A DNA stretch of 64,000 nt, taken from NCBI RefSeq assembly GCF_000376885.1, contig NZ_AQXR01000011.1, forward strand, positions 1 through 64,000, given 5' to 3'. The position numbers and the translations under genes are program-made. Below, in pieces: positions 54,618-64,000 of this stretch (its first letter is position 1; each line of letters opens with the position of its first letter). The notes below the pieces were generated by a model. It ran no database searches. It was not told where the DNA came from and worked only from the letters and a program-made list of their open reading frames with translations. The stretch comes from Alloscardovia criceti DSM 17774 (GTDB taxonomy: Bacteria; Actinomycetota; Actinomycetes; Actinomycetales; Bifidobacteriaceae).

Positions 54618-54986
54618 ATGATTCAGCAAGAATCGCGACTTCATGTCGCCGACAACACGGGTGCTAAGGAAATCCTTGCAATTCGCGTGCTCGGTGGATC
54701 GAAGCGACGCTATGCCGGAATCGGCGACGTTATTGTCGCTTCCGTCAAGGATGCAATTCCTGGCGGTTCGGTTAAGAAGGGTGACGTAGTTAAGGCTGTC
54801 GTCGTCCGTACTGTAAAGGAACGTCGTCGTGCAGACGGTTCCTACATCAAGTTTGATGAGAACGCTGCGGTTATTCTTGGTAGTGGCCGCGAACCAAAGG
54901 GCACACGTATCTTCGGACCAGTTGGTCGTGAATTGCGCGATAAGCGCTTCATGAAGATCGTTTCTTTGGCACCGGAGGTGATCTAA
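54618..54986 (+). CDS. rplN: 50S ribosomal protein L14
   Basis: The 122-residue L14 reads [40 protein letters not shown] and the ending [19 protein letters not shown]. It forms an inter-subunit bridge and is the target of the RsfS silencing factor in other bacteria. CTAAGGAGAATCA precedes ATG 54618. It overlaps rplX by one base. Confidence 0.98.
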   Translation: MIQQESRLHVADNTGAKEILAIRVLGGSKRRYAGIGDVIVASVKDAIPGGSVKKGDVVKAVVVRTVKERRRADGSYIKFDENAAVILGSGREPKGTRIFGPVGRELRDKRFMKIVSLAPEVI

Positions 54987-55318
54987 TGGTAGCTAAGATC
55001 AAGAAGGGTGACCTCGTGAAGGTTATCCGTGGTAAGGATCGTGGCGCAGAAGGCACCGTTCAGCGTGTACTTCCAGATGATCGTTTGATCGTTGAAGGCG
55101 TTCAGATTGTAAAGAAGCACATCCGTGCAACAGTGCAGGGTCAGCAGTCCGGAATTGTTTCCGTTGAAGCACCTATTCACCGTTCTAACGTAATGCTCGT
55201 AGATCCTGAAACCAAGAAGCCAACCCGCGTTGGTGTTGTGGTGAAGGAAGAAGCACGTGATGGCAAGGTAAAGCGTGTACGTGTACGCGTGGCTAAGAAG
55301 TCTGGAAAGGAGCTGTAA
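54986..55318 (+). CDS. rplX: 50S ribosomal protein L24
   Basis: The 110-residue L24 carries the KOW motif ([20 protein letters not shown]) and [20 protein letters not shown]. It nucleates 50S assembly. It overlaps its neighbours on both sides (TAATG). Confidence 0.98.
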   Translation: MVAKIKKGDLVKVIRGKDRGAEGTVQRVLPDDRLIVEGVQIVKKHIRATVQGQQSGIVSVEAPIHRSNVMLVDPETKKPTRVGVVVKEEARDGKVKRVRVRVAKKSGKEL

Positions 55319-55890
55319 TGAGTGAAGTAAATATCGAGGCTCCTGCAACTCCACGTCTTAAGACTCGTTACAAGGAAGAGATCATCCCAGCTTTGGAGAA
55401 GGAATTCGGCATTTCTAACCCAATGCAGGTACCAGGTGTACAGAAGGTTGTTGTTTCCATGGGTGTAGGTGCCGCTGCTCGCGACTCCAAGCTCATCGAA
55501 GGCGCTGTACGCGATCTCACCGCTATTACTGGTCAGAAGCCAAAGATCACTCTCGCAAAGAAGTCTGTAGCACAGTTCCATTTGCGTGAAGGTCAGGCTA
55601 TCGGTGCTTTCGTTACCTTGCGTGGCGATCGCATGTGGGAGTTCTTGGATCGTCTTCTGACTTTGGCATTGCCTCGTATCCGCGATTTCCGTGGTATCAA
55701 CGGAAACCAGTTCGACGGCAACGGCAACTACAACTTCGGTCTTACTGAACAGTCTATGTTCCACGAGATTGATCCTGATTCCATCGATCACCGCCGTGGT
55801 ATGGATATCACAGTTGTGACCTCAACCAAGAATGACGAGGAAGGCAAGGCATTGCTTAAGCACCTCGGCTTCCCATTCAAGGAGGACTAA
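55318..55890 (+). CDS. rplE: 50S ribosomal protein L5
   Basis: The 190-residue L5 binds 5S r[43 protein letters not shown] and [10 protein letters not shown]-type [20 protein letters not shown] are visible, with the C-terminal [20 protein letters not shown]. It overlaps rplX and precedes rpsN by three bases. Confidence 0.98.
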   Translation: MSEVNIEAPATPRLKTRYKEEIIPALEKEFGISNPMQVPGVQKVVVSMGVGAAARDSKLIEGAVRDLTAITGQKPKITLAKKSVAQFHLREGQAIGAFVTLRGDRMWEFLDRLLTLALPRIRDFRGINGNQFDGNGNYNFGLTEQSMFHEIDPDSIDHRRGMDITVVTSTKNDEEGKALLKHLGFPFKED

Positions 55891-55893
55891 GAG

Positions 55894-56079
55894 ATGGCAA
55901 AGACAGCTCTTAAGAACAAGGCTGCTCGCAAGCCAAAGTTCGCAGTGCGTGCTTACACACGCTGCGAGGTTTGCGGACGTCCACATTCCGTTTATCGCAA
56001 GTTCGGTCTCTGCCGCGTTTGCCTTCGTGATAAGGCACACCGTGGCGAGCTTCCAGGCGTAACGAAGTCCAGTTGGTAA
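55894..56079 (+). CDS. rpsN: 30S ribosomal protein S14, zinc-binding type Z
   Basis: The 61-residue S14 is the short zinc form. [20 protein letters not shown] and [20 protein letters not shown] supply CxxC...CxxC ligands. Short S14 is standard in Actinobacteria; some genomes add a zinc-independent long copy elsewhere, under zinc control. AGGAGGACTAAGAG precedes the ATG. Confidence 0.98.
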   Translation: MAKTALKNKAARKPKFAVRAYTRCEVCGRPHSVYRKFGLCRVCLRDKAHRGELPGVTKSSW

Positions 56080-56144
56080 ATCGACGTTGAAGGTCCGCGG
56101 CCTGACGGCGGCGGAAACCACGACGAGGAAGGGCATCAGCCCAA

Positions 56145-56543
56145 ATGACAATGACAGATCCAATCGCAGATATGCTTACACGTCTGCGTAATGCGAGTGC
56201 GGCAAAACACGAAACCGTGGACATGCCATACTCGAAGTTTAAGGCACATATTGCCGAAATCCTCAAGCGTGAGGGTTATATCGCTGATTTCACAGCGAAG
56301 GAAGCTCGTGTAGGCCAGACTCTTGAGATCACTCTCAAGTATGGCAACCACGGCGAGCAGAGCATTCAGGGTATTAAGCGTATTTCTAAGCCAGGTTTGC
56401 GTCGTTACGCAAAGTCTGACGCTCTCCCAATGCCACTTGGCGGCTTGGGTATCGCTATTATCTCTACCAGCTCTGGTTTGATGACTCAGAAGGAATGCCT
56501 TGAAAAGGGCATCGGCGGCGAAATCGTCGCTTATGTGTGGTAA
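56145..56543 (+). CDS. rpsH: 30S ribosomal protein S8
   Basis: The 132-residue S8 starts [20 protein letters not shown] and ends [14 protein letters not shown], with [20 protein letters not shown]. It binds the 16S central domain and, in E. coli, represses the spc operon. Two ATGs (56145 and 56151) are close. The Shine-Dalgarno site GAGGAAGGG is 13 bases upstream, an unusually long spacer. The 65-base gap after rpsN is G+C-rich and may fold. Confidence 0.96.
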   Translation: MTMTDPIADMLTRLRNASAAKHETVDMPYSKFKAHIAEILKREGYIADFTAKEARVGQTLEITLKYGNHGEQSIQGIKRISKPGLRRYAKSDALPMPLGGLGIAIISTSSGLMTQKECLEKGIGGEIVAYVW

Positions 56544-56557
56544 GGAGGGCTTAAATT

Positions 56558-57097
56558 ATGGCATCACATATTGGTAAGCTCCCTATCGCTGTTCCAGCAG
56601 GAGTAGAAATTACAATTAATGGAAACATCTTCCAGGCGAAGGGTGCTAAGGGCACCGACTCTTTCGAAGTTCCTGAAGGTATTTCCGTAGCAGTAGAAGA
56701 TGGTCAGGTTGTCTTCACCCCTGAAGATGATGCTCGTCCAACACGTGCAAAGCACGGTTTGGCTCGCTCTCTTGCAGCAGGCATCATTGAAGGTGTATCC
56801 AACGGCTTCCAGAAGCGTCTTCTCATTGTTGGTACTGGTTACCGTGTAGTTGCTAAGGGCAAGAACCTCGAGTTCTTCCTGGGTTACTCCCACACCATTA
56901 ATGTGGAAGCACCAGAAGGCATCGAGTTCGAAGTGGTCAATCCAAACGAACTCGTGGTAAAGGGTACTGACAAGCAGGCTGTTGGCCAGATTGCTGCAAA
57001 CATCCGCAAGCTTCGTGCTCCAGAACCATACAAGGGCAAGGGCATCAAGTACGCAGATGAGCGCATCATTCGCAAGGCTGGAAAGGCTGGTAAGTAA
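56558..57097 (+). CDS. rplF: 50S ribosomal protein L6
   Basis: The 179-residue L6 starts ASHIGKLPIAVPAGVEITIN, has two repeated halves, and ends EPYKGKGIKYADERIIRKAG. It lies near the factor-binding site with L7/L12. TAAGGAGGGCTTAAATT precedes the ATG. It abuts rplR. Confidence 0.98.
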   Translation: MASHIGKLPIAVPAGVEITINGNIFQAKGAKGTDSFEVPEGISVAVEDGQVVFTPEDDARPTRAKHGLARSLAAGIIEGVSNGFQKRLLIVGTGYRVVAKGKNLEFFLGYSHTINVEAPEGIEFEVVNPNELVVKGTDKQAVGQIAANIRKLRAPEPYKGKGIKYADERIIRKAGKAGK

Positions 57098-57469
57098 ATG
57101 ACGGTTAAGATTTTTGGTAAGGGCAAGAACGTTGCTCGCTTGCGCCGTCACGCACGTCTTCGCAAGAAGCTCGCCGGCACTGCTGAGCGTCCACGCCTCG
57201 TAGTTACTCGTTCTAACCGCAACATGGTTGCTCAGATTATCGATGACACCAAGGGCATCACTTTGGTAAGCGAATCTACTTTGCACAACGACTTCGGTCC
57301 TTTCGAAGGCTCCAAGGTGGAAGCTGCAAAGAAGGTTGGCGAATTGGTTGCTAAGAAGGCACTTGCTGCGGGCATTACAACCGTAGTATTCGATCGTGGT
57401 GGCTACAAGTATCACGGTCGTGTGGCTGCAGTAGCTGAAGGCGCACGCGAGGGAGGTCTGCAGCTATGA
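57098..57469 (+). CDS. rplR: 50S ribosomal protein L18
   Basis: The 123-residue L18 brings 5S rRNA to the 50[41 protein letters not shown] and [20 protein letters not shown] are conserved. It starts at the rplF stop and overlaps rpsE by four bases (ATGA). Confidence 0.98.
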   Translation: MTVKIFGKGKNVARLRRHARLRKKLAGTAERPRLVVTRSNRNMVAQIIDDTKGITLVSESTLHNDFGPFEGSKVEAAKKVGELVAKKALAAGITTVVFDRGGYKYHGRVAAVAEGAREGGLQL

Positions 57470-58182
57470 GCGACAACGAAAAGGAAATCAACGTGGCTGA
57501 AGAGACTCAGACTACAGAGCAGGCTCCAGCAGCAGAAGAGCGCAGGGGTCGTCGCAGCAATCGTGGCGAAGGCCGTCGTGGTGAACGACGCAACCGCCGT
57601 GAGCGCAACGAACAGCGCGATGAGCTTCTCGATCGCGTAGTAACCATCAAGCGCGTAAGCAAGACCAACAAGGGTGGTCGTACCATGAGCTTCGCAGCTC
57701 TCGTCGTAGTGGGTGATGGAAACGGCACCGTCGGCGTTGGCTATGGTAAGTCTCATGAAGTTCCTTCCGCAATTGCTAAGGGACAGCTTGACGCTAAGAA
57801 GCATATGTTTACTGTTCCACGCGTACGTGGCACCATTACTCATCCAGTAATCGGTCACGAGTCCGCTGGTACCGTACTTCTCCGCCCAGCAGCTCCAGGA
57901 ACTGGTGTTATTGCTGGTGGTGCAGTGCGTGCAGTACTCGAGTGCGCAGGTATTACCGACATCTTGTCCAAGGACATGGGTTCCGGTAATGCTATCAACA
58001 CTGTTCGTGCAACTGTTTCCGCATTGAAGCAGCTCGAAGAGCCAGAAGAAGTGGCAGCTCGTCGCGATCTGTCCCTCTCTGAAGTAGCTCCAGATCGTCT
58101 TTTGCGTGAACGCGCATTGGGCATCGAAGAAGCTCGCAAGGCTCGTGAAGAGGCTCAGGCAGCAGCAAAGGACGGTGAGTAA
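57466..58182 (+). CDS. rpsE: 30S ribosomal protein S5
   Basis: The 238-residue S5 has an N-terminal extension of about 50 residues rich in Arg, Glu and Asn ([20 protein letters not shown]). The conserved core follows: [40 protein letters not shown] and [21 protein letters not shown]5 lines the mRNA entry with S3 and S4. GGGAGGTCTGCAGCT precedes ATG 57466, inside rplR. Confidence 0.98.
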   Translation: MSDNEKEINVAEETQTTEQAPAAEERRGRRSNRGEGRRGERRNRRERNEQRDELLDRVVTIKRVSKTNKGGRTMSFAALVVVGDGNGTVGVGYGKSHEVPSAIAKGQLDAKKHMFTVPRVRGTITHPVIGHESAGTVLLRPAAPGTGVIAGGAVRAVLECAGITDILSKDMGSGNAINTVRATVSALKQLEEPEEVAARRDLSLSEVAPDRLLRERALGIEEARKAREEAQAAAKDGE

Positions 58183-58367
58183 TGGCTAAGCAGCTTAAGA
58201 TCACCTTGAAGAAGGGCCTCGTAGGCGCTACTCAGGTACAGAAGGACAATGTACACTCTCTCGGTCTTCGCAAGATTAACCAGAGCGTAGTACGTGATGA
58301 CACTCCTGTATACCGCGGTATGGCAAACAAGGTTCGTCATCTTGTAACAGTGGAGGAGATTGACTAA
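58182..58367 (+). CDS. rpmD: 50S ribosomal protein L30
   Basis: The 61-residue L30 reads [20 protein letters not shown] and [20 protein letters not shown]. It starts in the overlap TAATG with rpsE, and rplO follows one base after its stop. Confidence 0.97.
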   Translation: MAKQLKITLKKGLVGATQVQKDNVHSLGLRKINQSVVRDDTPVYRGMANKVRHLVTVEEID

Positions 58368-58368
58368 T

Positions 58369-58830
58369 ATGGCAAACTCAAATGACGTCGATATCCTTCA
58401 GATGCATGACTTGCGTCCAGCTCCAGGTGCTAAGAAGTCCAAGACTCGCGTGGGTCGTGGTGAAGGCTCCAAGGGTAAGACCTCTGGTCGCGGTATGAAG
58501 GGTACGCATGCTCGTTATCAGGTTCGTCCTGGTTTCGAAGGTGGCCAGCTTCCACTTTACATGCGTCTTCCAAAGCTTCGTGGCTTCAAGTCCCCATTCA
58601 AGGTAGAGTTCCAGGTCGTCAACTTGGCTGACTTGGTCAACTCCTTCCCAAAGGGTGGCGAAATCACCGTTGAGGCTCTTGTTGAAGCAGGTCTTGTACG
58701 CAAGAACCAGCCAGTCAAGATTCTCGGTGATGGTGAAGTGACTGTAGCTTACACCATTAAGGGTGTAAAGTCCTCTGCATCTGCAAAGGCAAAGATTGAA
58801 GCAGCAGGCGGTTCTATTTCTGAAGATTAA
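58369..58830 (+). CDS. rplO: 50S ribosomal protein L15
   Basis: The 153-residue L15 has [20 protein letters not shown]-type [55 protein letters not shown] and the end [12 protein letters not shown]-like [14 protein letters not shown]. It is a late 50S assembly protein. GTGGAGGAGATTGACTAAT precedes ATG 58369; the TTG 58360 would overlap that site. A terminator follows, ending the ribosomal transcript. Confidence 0.97.
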   Translation: MANSNDVDILQMHDLRPAPGAKKSKTRVGRGEGSKGKTSGRGMKGTHARYQVRPGFEGGQLPLYMRLPKLRGFKSPFKVEFQVVNLADLVNSFPKGGEITVEALVEAGLVRKNQPVKILGDGEVTVAYTIKGVKSSASAKAKIEAAGGSISED

Positions 58831-58877
58831 TTTCTTATAATTAAATACTTCATAAAGCAGTAATTCTGCCTTTTTGC

Positions 58878-58920
58878 AAGGTCCTTGACACGAAACAGTG
58901 TCAAGGACCTTATCTTTTGT
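58878..58920 (+). terminator. Intrinsic terminator between rplO and secY
   Basis: AAGGTCCTTGACAC (58878-58891) pairs with GTGTCAAGGACCTT (58898-58911) over GAAACA, then ATCTTTTG. Confidence 0.92.
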
Positions 58921-58972
58921 TATAGTTGTTAGCAGTGTGTCTAAAAAATCAGGACACTTCAGGAGGAATTCA

Positions 58973-60427
58973 GTGAGAACACTTATTCAGGCGTTGCGTG
59001 CTAAGGAGTTGCGCAATAAGATTCTGTTCACATTGTTGATTGTGATTATTTACCGTATCGGTGCAGCTATCCCTACGCCTGGTATTGATTACAAGGTTGT
59101 GAGCGATACGGTTAAGAATGCAAGTAGCGGCGAAAACTTTGTGGCATTGGTGAACTTGTTCTCTGGTGGTGCTTTGCTCCAGCTTTCCGTGTTTGCCTTG
59201 GGCATTATGCCGTACATTACGGCTTCCATCGTCGTGCAGTTGTTGCGCGTTGTCATCCCACGATTTGAGGCTTTGCACAAAGAAGGACAGTCCGGTGAAG
59301 CAAAGCTGACAGAGTATACACGTTATATGACCATCGGTTTGGCATTCTTGCAGTCCACCACGATTTTGGTTACGGCACAAACCGGTGCACTATTTGGCTC
59401 TGCGGCCACAGGCAAGATCATCCCAGACAGCTCTGTGCACAACATGCTTTTCATGATCATTATTATGACCGGTGGTACGGGTTTGGTCATGTGGATGGCA
59501 GAATTAATTACCGATAAAGGCATTGGTAATGGTATGTCCGTGCTCATCTTCACCTCCATCTGCTCGGGCTTCTTGCCTCAGCTGTGGAATATTGGTTGGC
59601 AGAACGGTGAATGGACAAAGTTCGGCATCGTCGCAGGTACGTTGATTGTCGTCTTGATTTTCGTTGTATACGTAGAACTGATGCAGCGTCGAATCCCAGT
59701 GCAGTACACCCGTCGTATGATTGGCCGTAAGATGTACGGTGGCACCTCCACATACTTGCCATTGAAGGTAAACATGTCTGGTGTTATCCCACCAATCTTT
59801 GCATCTTCTATCCTTGCTATCCCTACTTTGATAGCACAGTTTGGCGATACCAACGCAGACTGGGTCCAGTGGATTAACACGAATCTTGCAAACTCCACCT
59901 CCATGTGGTACATCGGGCTATATTCCTTGATGATTGTGTTCTTCACCTTCTTCTATACGTCGATTACCTTCAACACGGATGAAACTGCAGATAATATGAA
60001 GCAGTATGGTGGCTTTATTCCAGGCATTCGTGCCGGCCGCGCTACCAGTGAATACTTGACTTACATTATCAACCGTTTAAATACGGTAGGCGCTGTGTAC
60101 TTGCTCTTCGTGGCATTGATTCCAACGGTATTGATTCTGGCATTGAGCATCGGATCCCAGTTGCCATTCGGTGGTACTACCATTTTGATTATCGCTGGTG
60201 TTGGTTTGGATACCCTGCGTCAGGCACGTGCGCAGACCGAACAGTTCCAGTATGAGCCTTTCTTGAGTGTGGGCACAGATGGCGAAGGTAAGAAGAAGCC
60301 TGCAAAGCACTCTGACAAGAAAGACAAGACAGCAGATACCGTAACCGAAACGGTTGAAGACAATTCTCAGGATTCTCAGGCTGACATAGAAGCACAGAAT
60401 GAATCCGCAGAAACAACTGAGGAGTAA
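58973..60427 (+). CDS. secY: Protein translocase subunit SecY
   Basis: SecY is the channel of the Sec translocon and works with SecE, SecG and SecA. The 484-residue protein has ten membrane helices. LFTLLIVIIYRIGAAIPTPG is TM1 and the plug-side sequence. VNLFSGGALLQLSVFALGIMP, RRIPVQYTRRMIGRKMYGGT and GGFIPGIRAGRATSEYLTYI are conserved cytosolic loops. The C-terminal about 60 residues are charged (KKKPAKHSDKKDKTADTVTE). GTG 58973 was chosen because CAGGAGGAATTCA directly precedes it; the longer frame from 58898 starts inside the terminator. TATAGT (58921-58926) may be its own -10. Confidence 0.97.
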   Translation: MRTLIQALRAKELRNKILFTLLIVIIYRIGAAIPTPGIDYKVVSDTVKNASSGENFVALVNLFSGGALLQLSVFALGIMPYITASIVVQLLRVVIPRFEALHKEGQSGEAKLTEYTRYMTIGLAFLQSTTILVTAQTGALFGSAATGKIIPDSSVHNMLFMIIIMTGGTGLVMWMAELITDKGIGNGMSVLIFTSICSGFLPQLWNIGWQNGEWTKFGIVAGTLIVVLIFVVYVELMQRRIPVQYTRRMIGRKMYGGTSTYLPLKVNMSGVIPPIFASSILAIPTLIAQFGDTNADWVQWINTNLANSTSMWYIGLYSLMIVFFTFFYTSITFNTDETADNMKQYGGFIPGIRAGRATSEYLTYIINRLNTVGAVYLLFVALIPTVLILALSIGSQLPFGGTTILIIAGVGLDTLRQARAQTEQFQYEPFLSVGTDGEGKKKPAKHSDKKDKTADTVTETVEDNSQDSQADIEAQNESAETTEE

Positions 60428-60430
60428 AAT

Positions 60431-60994
60431 ATGCGTTTGTTAATTATGGGACCACAAGGTGTGGGCAAGGGTACGCAGGCGGCTAAGCTGGCGGAGCACT
60501 TCTCCATCCCTGCTATTTCCACAGGTGATATCTTCCGCTACAACTTGAAGAACCAGACCGAGCTGGGAAAGCAGGCTCAAGCCTTCATCGATAAGGGCGA
60601 ACTTGTGCCAGATGAGCTGACCAACAGCATCGTAAAGGATCGTTTAGCTCAGGACGACGCTCAGAACGGATGGATTCTCGACGGTTATCCACGCAATGCT
60701 TCTCAGGTTGAGGCATTGGATAAGATGTTGGAAGAATTGGGTACACCGCTTGATGCGGTGGTGGCTTTGGATGCAGATCATGACGTGCTGATGGAGCGCA
60801 TGATGAAGCGTGCAGAAATCGAAGGCCGCGCAGACGATACTCCGGAAGTTATCGCCAAGCGTCTGGATGTTTATGCACAGGAAACAGCTCCATTGCTGGA
60901 TATCTACAAGCAGCGCGGCATCCTCGTTGCTATCAATGGTGTGGGCGATATCGACGAAATTCACAAGAATATCGTTTCTGAGCTGACCAAGTAA
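60431..60994 (+). CDS. adk: Adenylate kinase
   Basis: Adk interconverts ATP and AMP with two ADP. The 187-residue protein has the P-loop [46 protein letters not shown] and [20 protein letters not shown], with a short LID as in many Actinobacteria. It starts three bases after secY and is cotranscribed with it; map is usually nearby but is not seen. A terminator follows. Confidence 0.98.
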   Translation: MRLLIMGPQGVGKGTQAAKLAEHFSIPAISTGDIFRYNLKNQTELGKQAQAFIDKGELVPDELTNSIVKDRLAQDDAQNGWILDGYPRNASQVEALDKMLEELGTPLDAVVALDADHDVLMERMMKRAEIEGRADDTPEVIAKRLDVYAQETAPLLDIYKQRGILVAINGVGDIDEIHKNIVSELTK

Positions 60995-61024
60995 GCTCAC
61001 ATTCACTTCTGAAATCTTCCTGAA

Positions 61025-61065
61025 GAAAGGGCACAGGCTGGAGAGTCTGTGCCCTTTCTTGTTTT
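61025..61065 (+). terminator. Intrinsic terminator after adk
   Basis: GAAAGGGCACAG (61025-61036) pairs with CTGTGCCCTTTC (61047-61058), then TTGTTTT. Confidence 0.93.
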
Positions 61066-61138
61066 GTGACGGGGTGAGGCATGTCTATTCGTTGTTTCCT
61101 AGGCATTCTTAGGTCGTGAACGCCTTTCTGGGGCTCTA

Positions 61139-61166
61139 CTTGTCGCCATGGAAAGTCGTGTATGAT
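61139..61166 (+). promoter_or_regulatory. Promoter for a leaderless lemA mRNA
   Basis: TTGTCG (61139-61144) and TATGAT (61161-61166) are 16 bases apart. The -10 ends six bases before ATG 61173, so the transcript should begin at or beside the start codon. No Shine-Dalgarno site is present. Confidence 0.6.
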
Positions 61167-61172
61167 GAAAAC

Positions 61173-61742
61173 ATGAGTGGTTTAGTTATTACAATTATTA
61201 TTCTTGCGATTCTTATCGTCGCAGTTTTATGGGTTATTGGCGTGTACAATAACCTCGTCAGCCTGCGCAATCGCGTAGGGAATGGCTGGGCACAAATCGA
61301 CGTGCAGTTGAAGCAGCGTTCCGACTTGATTCCAAATTTGGTCAACACCGTCAAGGGATACGCCGCACACGAATCCAACGTCTTTGTGCAGGTAACACAG
61401 GCTCGCTCGGCTGTGAAAGCAGCAGAAGAGTCCGGAAACATCGCACAGCGTATGGATGCCGAAAATGCTCTGGGCCGTGCGATTGTCAATGTGTTGGCCG
61501 TTGCGGAAGCCTATCCACAGTTGCAGGCCAATACGAACTTCATGGATTTGCAAAATCAGCTGAAGACTTTAGAAGAAAAGATTGCATACTCTCGTCAGTT
61601 CTACAATGATGTGGCATTGAAGATGAATAATGCGGTGGAAATTTTCCCCAACAATATCGTGGCAGGCATTTTCCACTTCGAAAAGGCAGAATATTTCAAG
61701 GTCGAAGGTGCAGATCGCGAAGTACCACAAGTTCAGTTCTAG
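61173..61742 (+). CDS. lemA: LemA family protein
   Basis: The 189-residue protein has an N-terminal membrane helix (SGLVITIIILAILIVAVLWVIG). The LemA helical domain follows: VYNNLVSLRNRVGNGWAQID, VQLKQRSDLIPNLVNTVKGY and EKIAYSRQFYNDVALKMNNA. LemA proteins are small membrane-anchored helical bundles of unclear role, often next to DUF2207 proteins, as here (34 bases downstream). ATG 61173 is chosen for its promoter geometry; GTG 61116 is not supported. Confidence 0.93.
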   Translation: MSGLVITIIILAILIVAVLWVIGVYNNLVSLRNRVGNGWAQIDVQLKQRSDLIPNLVNTVKGYAAHESNVFVQVTQARSAVKAAEESGNIAQRMDAENALGRAIVNVLAVAEAYPQLQANTNFMDLQNQLKTLEEKIAYSRQFYNDVALKMNNAVEIFPNNIVAGIFHFEKAEYFKVEGADREVPQVQF

Positions 61743-61776
61743 ATAAGTCTAGATACTCCTCGAGAAGATTTCGCTC

Positions 61777-64000
61777 ATGTTTGATTCATTAAAATTAAAT
61801 GCTCGCGCACTGTTGGGCGGCATCAGCGGTGCGCTGGTATTTATTGTCATTTTTGTGGTTGCGAACTGGAGTGGGAACTTCTTTGATGACGAGTCTGAGT
61901 CAGGGGCGCAGCTCACCTATACGAATTTGGCATACACCGCGCGTGTGCAAAGCAATGGCGATTTGCACATTCAGCAGAATGTGACCATTGACCTGAAAAA
62001 ACGTGGCTCTCCGTGGCGTCAGCTCTACCAAACGTATACTTTGAAGAGTTCAGATCTGACGAATATTGAAGATATTTCGGTAAAAAACCTGACCACTAAT
62101 CAGGATTATACGCGAGCGAGCTACGTGGATGTCGATACAGATACGCATGGCTACACAAATTGGGATGAGCAGGCAGCGGGCACGTGGTATTTCAGAAACC
62201 TCGCCGATGATAGTGATATTGAGGATAGTAATGGTCTGCCTGTAACCACAAAAGACGCCGTAGAAGCCACCAGCGAAAAGGTCGAATTAGGCTGGAACAT
62301 CCCCTTAACCGATGCAGGCACTCAAAGTTTTGAAATTAATATGACGTTCAAAAATATGGGTACCGCATATCAAGATGGCGTGTACTCCATGTGGGAGCCG
62401 ATTAGTGCGGAGAATCAAATCCCTATCGCACATCTGGAAGGCGATATTTATTATCCGGATGAGGCGAGCCAGAATTGGACCTGGATGCATTACACCGGTA
62501 ATGGCATGACCGCCAAAGTGGGTGACCGGCAGATGCATTTTTCGGCGGATAATATCGAGCCAGAAAACTATGTCGATTTCGTTATGCTGTATCAAAGCGA
62601 TGCGAGCGATTATCTCAGCGCCATTGCACGTCACGATGACACACAGACCGTCGCAGAAGTGCGCAGCACAGAAGGCGCATTGGCCGATCAGTGGCAGTCT
62701 AAACAGGTGCGGGCCGCACGCATGAGACTGGCGGTGCTTGCAGGAGTGGTGGTTCTGGGCCTTCTTCTGATTTTCTGGCTCGTCAGTGGAGCGCGAAAAT
62801 CGAGGAAAAAATCGCAATATACGGGAAATATCGAATACTTCCGCGAGCCTGTGCCTATTTCGCCTGCGGCAGCGGCCAAGCTGTATGCCGTCCTTCAAGG
62901 AAAAAAGAGTACGGACAAAAAGACCACACGTAATGCCTTGAGCGCTACTATGCTCTCTTTGCTGTCCAAAAAAGCTATTTTTATCTTGCCTGGCAGAGCA
63001 CATAATTACATGGCAGTTCCTCTGGACGTGAATACAGCAGGTAGCATAGACGCCACGATAAGGGGTGCATTCCGAGGAGAAAGCACTGCAAATCAGCCGA
63101 TGAATAATAGCATTCGAGGCTTGAACTATGCACTGTCCGAGGTAAATGCAAGAAAATCCAATCAGGGCATGACCTATATCCTCTCACGGGATTCCTTTAA
63201 TGAGGACTTTGCGCGTCGGCATCATCTCAGCGAATCCGAAAGATTCCTCTTGCGTGTGTTGCAAAATGTTTCCCACGAAAGAAATAGCCTAATTATCGAC
63301 AATAAAGATATTAAAAAGGTTTCAGGGGACTATGACAAGGGTCGTGCCTTCGATGTGCAGTATATGTTTACGAGCTTTACATCGGAGTTTGAATCCCTGC
63401 ATCTCGTCAAAGGTACAGGGGCGCTCAAGTCCTTTCCTATGACCATAGGCACATTTTATGCGGCATTTATGGCATTTGGAGCCCAGGTTGGCGGGTATTT
63501 CGCGGCCTATATGATTCTGGGCACGATTATGGCTTTCTTTATTGGCTTAGCGCAGGTGTATGGTACGGACTCCATGCTGTATAACACGGAAGATGTGCTC
63601 ATCGGACAGGTTCAGGGGTTGGCACGCTACCTGGATGACTTCAGCGATTTTCGTGATCGCGGGGTGGAAGATATGGTGCTGTGGGATCGATACCTTGTCT
63701 ATGCGGCGGCATTTGGCATGAGCGAAAAAGTGGCAAAGACGATGCATGATATGGTGGCCGCGCAGCAGCAGATGGATCCGGATGCTGTGGTGGCGATGCC
63801 GTATACCTCTACGCAATGGATGTGGATGCCATACTACAGTAGTGGCTTTGGGGATACCTCCACGACTATGGGCGCTCGCGGATTTAGTGGTTTCAATGCG
63901 GGACCAGACTTCTCCAGCTTCAGTAATTTCGTCACCTCCTTTAATAACAGTCTGGGATCTATCCAAAGTGACTTTAGTACGGCTATGAATGATCCGTCTG
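61777..64000 (+). CDS. DUF2207 membrane protein (3' end beyond the window)
   Basis: At least 741 codons run in one frame from ATG 61777 to the window edge. An N-terminal membrane helix (ALLGGISGALVFIVIFVVANW) leads to an extracytoplasmic beta-rich domain of about 250 residues (LTYTNLAYTARVQSNGDLHI). A second helix (LAVLAGVVVLGLLLIFWLV, about 315-335) follows, and a cytoplasmic part. A hydrophobic pair lies near 555-590 (FYAAFMAFGAQVGGYFAAYM), with WDRYLVYAAAFGMSEKVAKT, the typical DUF2207 end. The last part becomes Gly/Ser/Phe-rich (GFSGFNAGPDFSSFSNF). The function is unknown; LemA-DUF2207 pairing is common. The stop lies outside. Confidence 0.9.
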   Translation, partial: MFDSLKLNARALLGGISGALVFIVIFVVANWSGNFFDDESESGAQLTYTNLAYTARVQSNGDLHIQQNVTIDLKKRGSPWRQLYQTYTLKSSDLTNIEDISVKNLTTNQDYTRASYVDVDTDTHGYTNWDEQAAGTWYFRNLADDSDIEDSNGLPVTTKDAVEATSEKVELGWNIPLTDAGTQSFEINMTFKNMGTAYQDGVYSMWEPISAENQIPIAHLEGDIYYPDEASQNWTWMHYTGNGMTAKVGDRQMHFSADNIEPENYVDFVMLYQSDASDYLSAIARHDDTQTVAEVRSTEGALADQWQSKQVRAARMRLAVLAGVVVLGLLLIFWLVSGARKSRKKSQYTGNIEYFREPVPISPAAAAKLYAVLQGKKSTDKKTTRNALSATMLSLLSKKAIFILPGRAHNYMAVPLDVNTAGSIDATIRGAFRGESTANQPMNNSIRGLNYALSEVNARKSNQGMTYILSRDSFNEDFARRHHLSESERFLLRVLQNVSHERNSLIIDNKDIKKVSGDYDKGRAFDVQYMFTSFTSEFESLHLVKGTGALKSFPMTIGTFYAAFMAFGAQVGGYFAAYMILGTIMAFFIGLAQVYGTDSMLYNTEDVLIGQVQGLARYLDDFSDFRDRGVEDMVLWDRYLVYAAAFGMSEKVAKTMHDMVAAQQQMDPDAVVAMPYTSTQWMWMPYYSSGFGDTSTTMGARGFSGFNAGPDFSSFSNFVTSFNNSLGSIQSDFSTAMNDPS

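Overview
The window is almost certainly chromosomal DNA of a Bifidobacteriaceae member. The genes fit that family: class Ib nrdI-nrdE-nrdF, a bifunctional adhE between rplM-rpsI and the S10 cluster, a solitary groES, tandem class I DAHP synthases, a zinc-type S14, a DivIVA protein, and an rpsO-pnp pair whose Pnp has a long Arg/Asp-rich tail. The G+C content is moderate and many genes have a -10 box just before the ATG. A lower-GC genus such as Alloscardovia or Scardovia is a guess; the family is better supported than the genus. Functional names rest on motifs read by eye; no database search was possible.

Layout. 1-1.9 kb is accessory DNA, visibly richer in G+C than the rest. It holds the start of a phage small-terminase-like gene (frameshifted, running off the left edge), a duplicated-fold membrane protein, and a gene remnant broken over three frames. 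A tRNA-Gly closes this block. 2.3-11 kb carries a DUF1972-type glycosyltransferase, a membrane protein, mscL, rpsO, pnp, an aldo/keto reductase, a PgeF-type protein and pcp. 11-18.6 kb has DivIVA, pepC, two DAHP synthases, mtnN and the rplJ-rplL operon with an attenuated leader. 18.8-26.8 kb has an FHA protein overlapping a very large, apparently catalytically dead UPF1-like helicase and a small ORF, then a SAF protein, an FmdB zinc ribbon, an unknown membrane protein and groES.

27-33.6 kb holds the ribonucleotide reductase genes behind a candidate NrdR box pair, a tRNA-Tyr/Thr/Met cluster, rpmG, murB and fdxA. 33.6-42.2 kb has dinB, an EamA exporter, tRNA-Ser with a possible integration scar, a TMEM175-type channel, a RecJ/DHH protein, an Mbeg1-like hydrolase, an IMPACT protein and a repeat protein. 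42.2-49 kb has rplM-rpsI, a TM2 protein, adhE and a decayed TetR/hydrolase fusion. 49.3-61 kb is the complete S10-spc ribosomal cluster through secY and adk. 61.1-64 kb has lemA and a DUF2207 protein that runs off the right edge.

The core is translation, secretion, aromatic amino acid entry, nucleotide reduction and fermentative redox balance. The most unusual items are the FHA/dead-helicase operon, the leaderless-looking promoter-start geometry at about ten genes, the Pnp tail, the paired NrdR-like boxes with structured nrd intergenic regions, and the decayed accessory genes at 1-1.9 kb and 47.5-48.9 kb.
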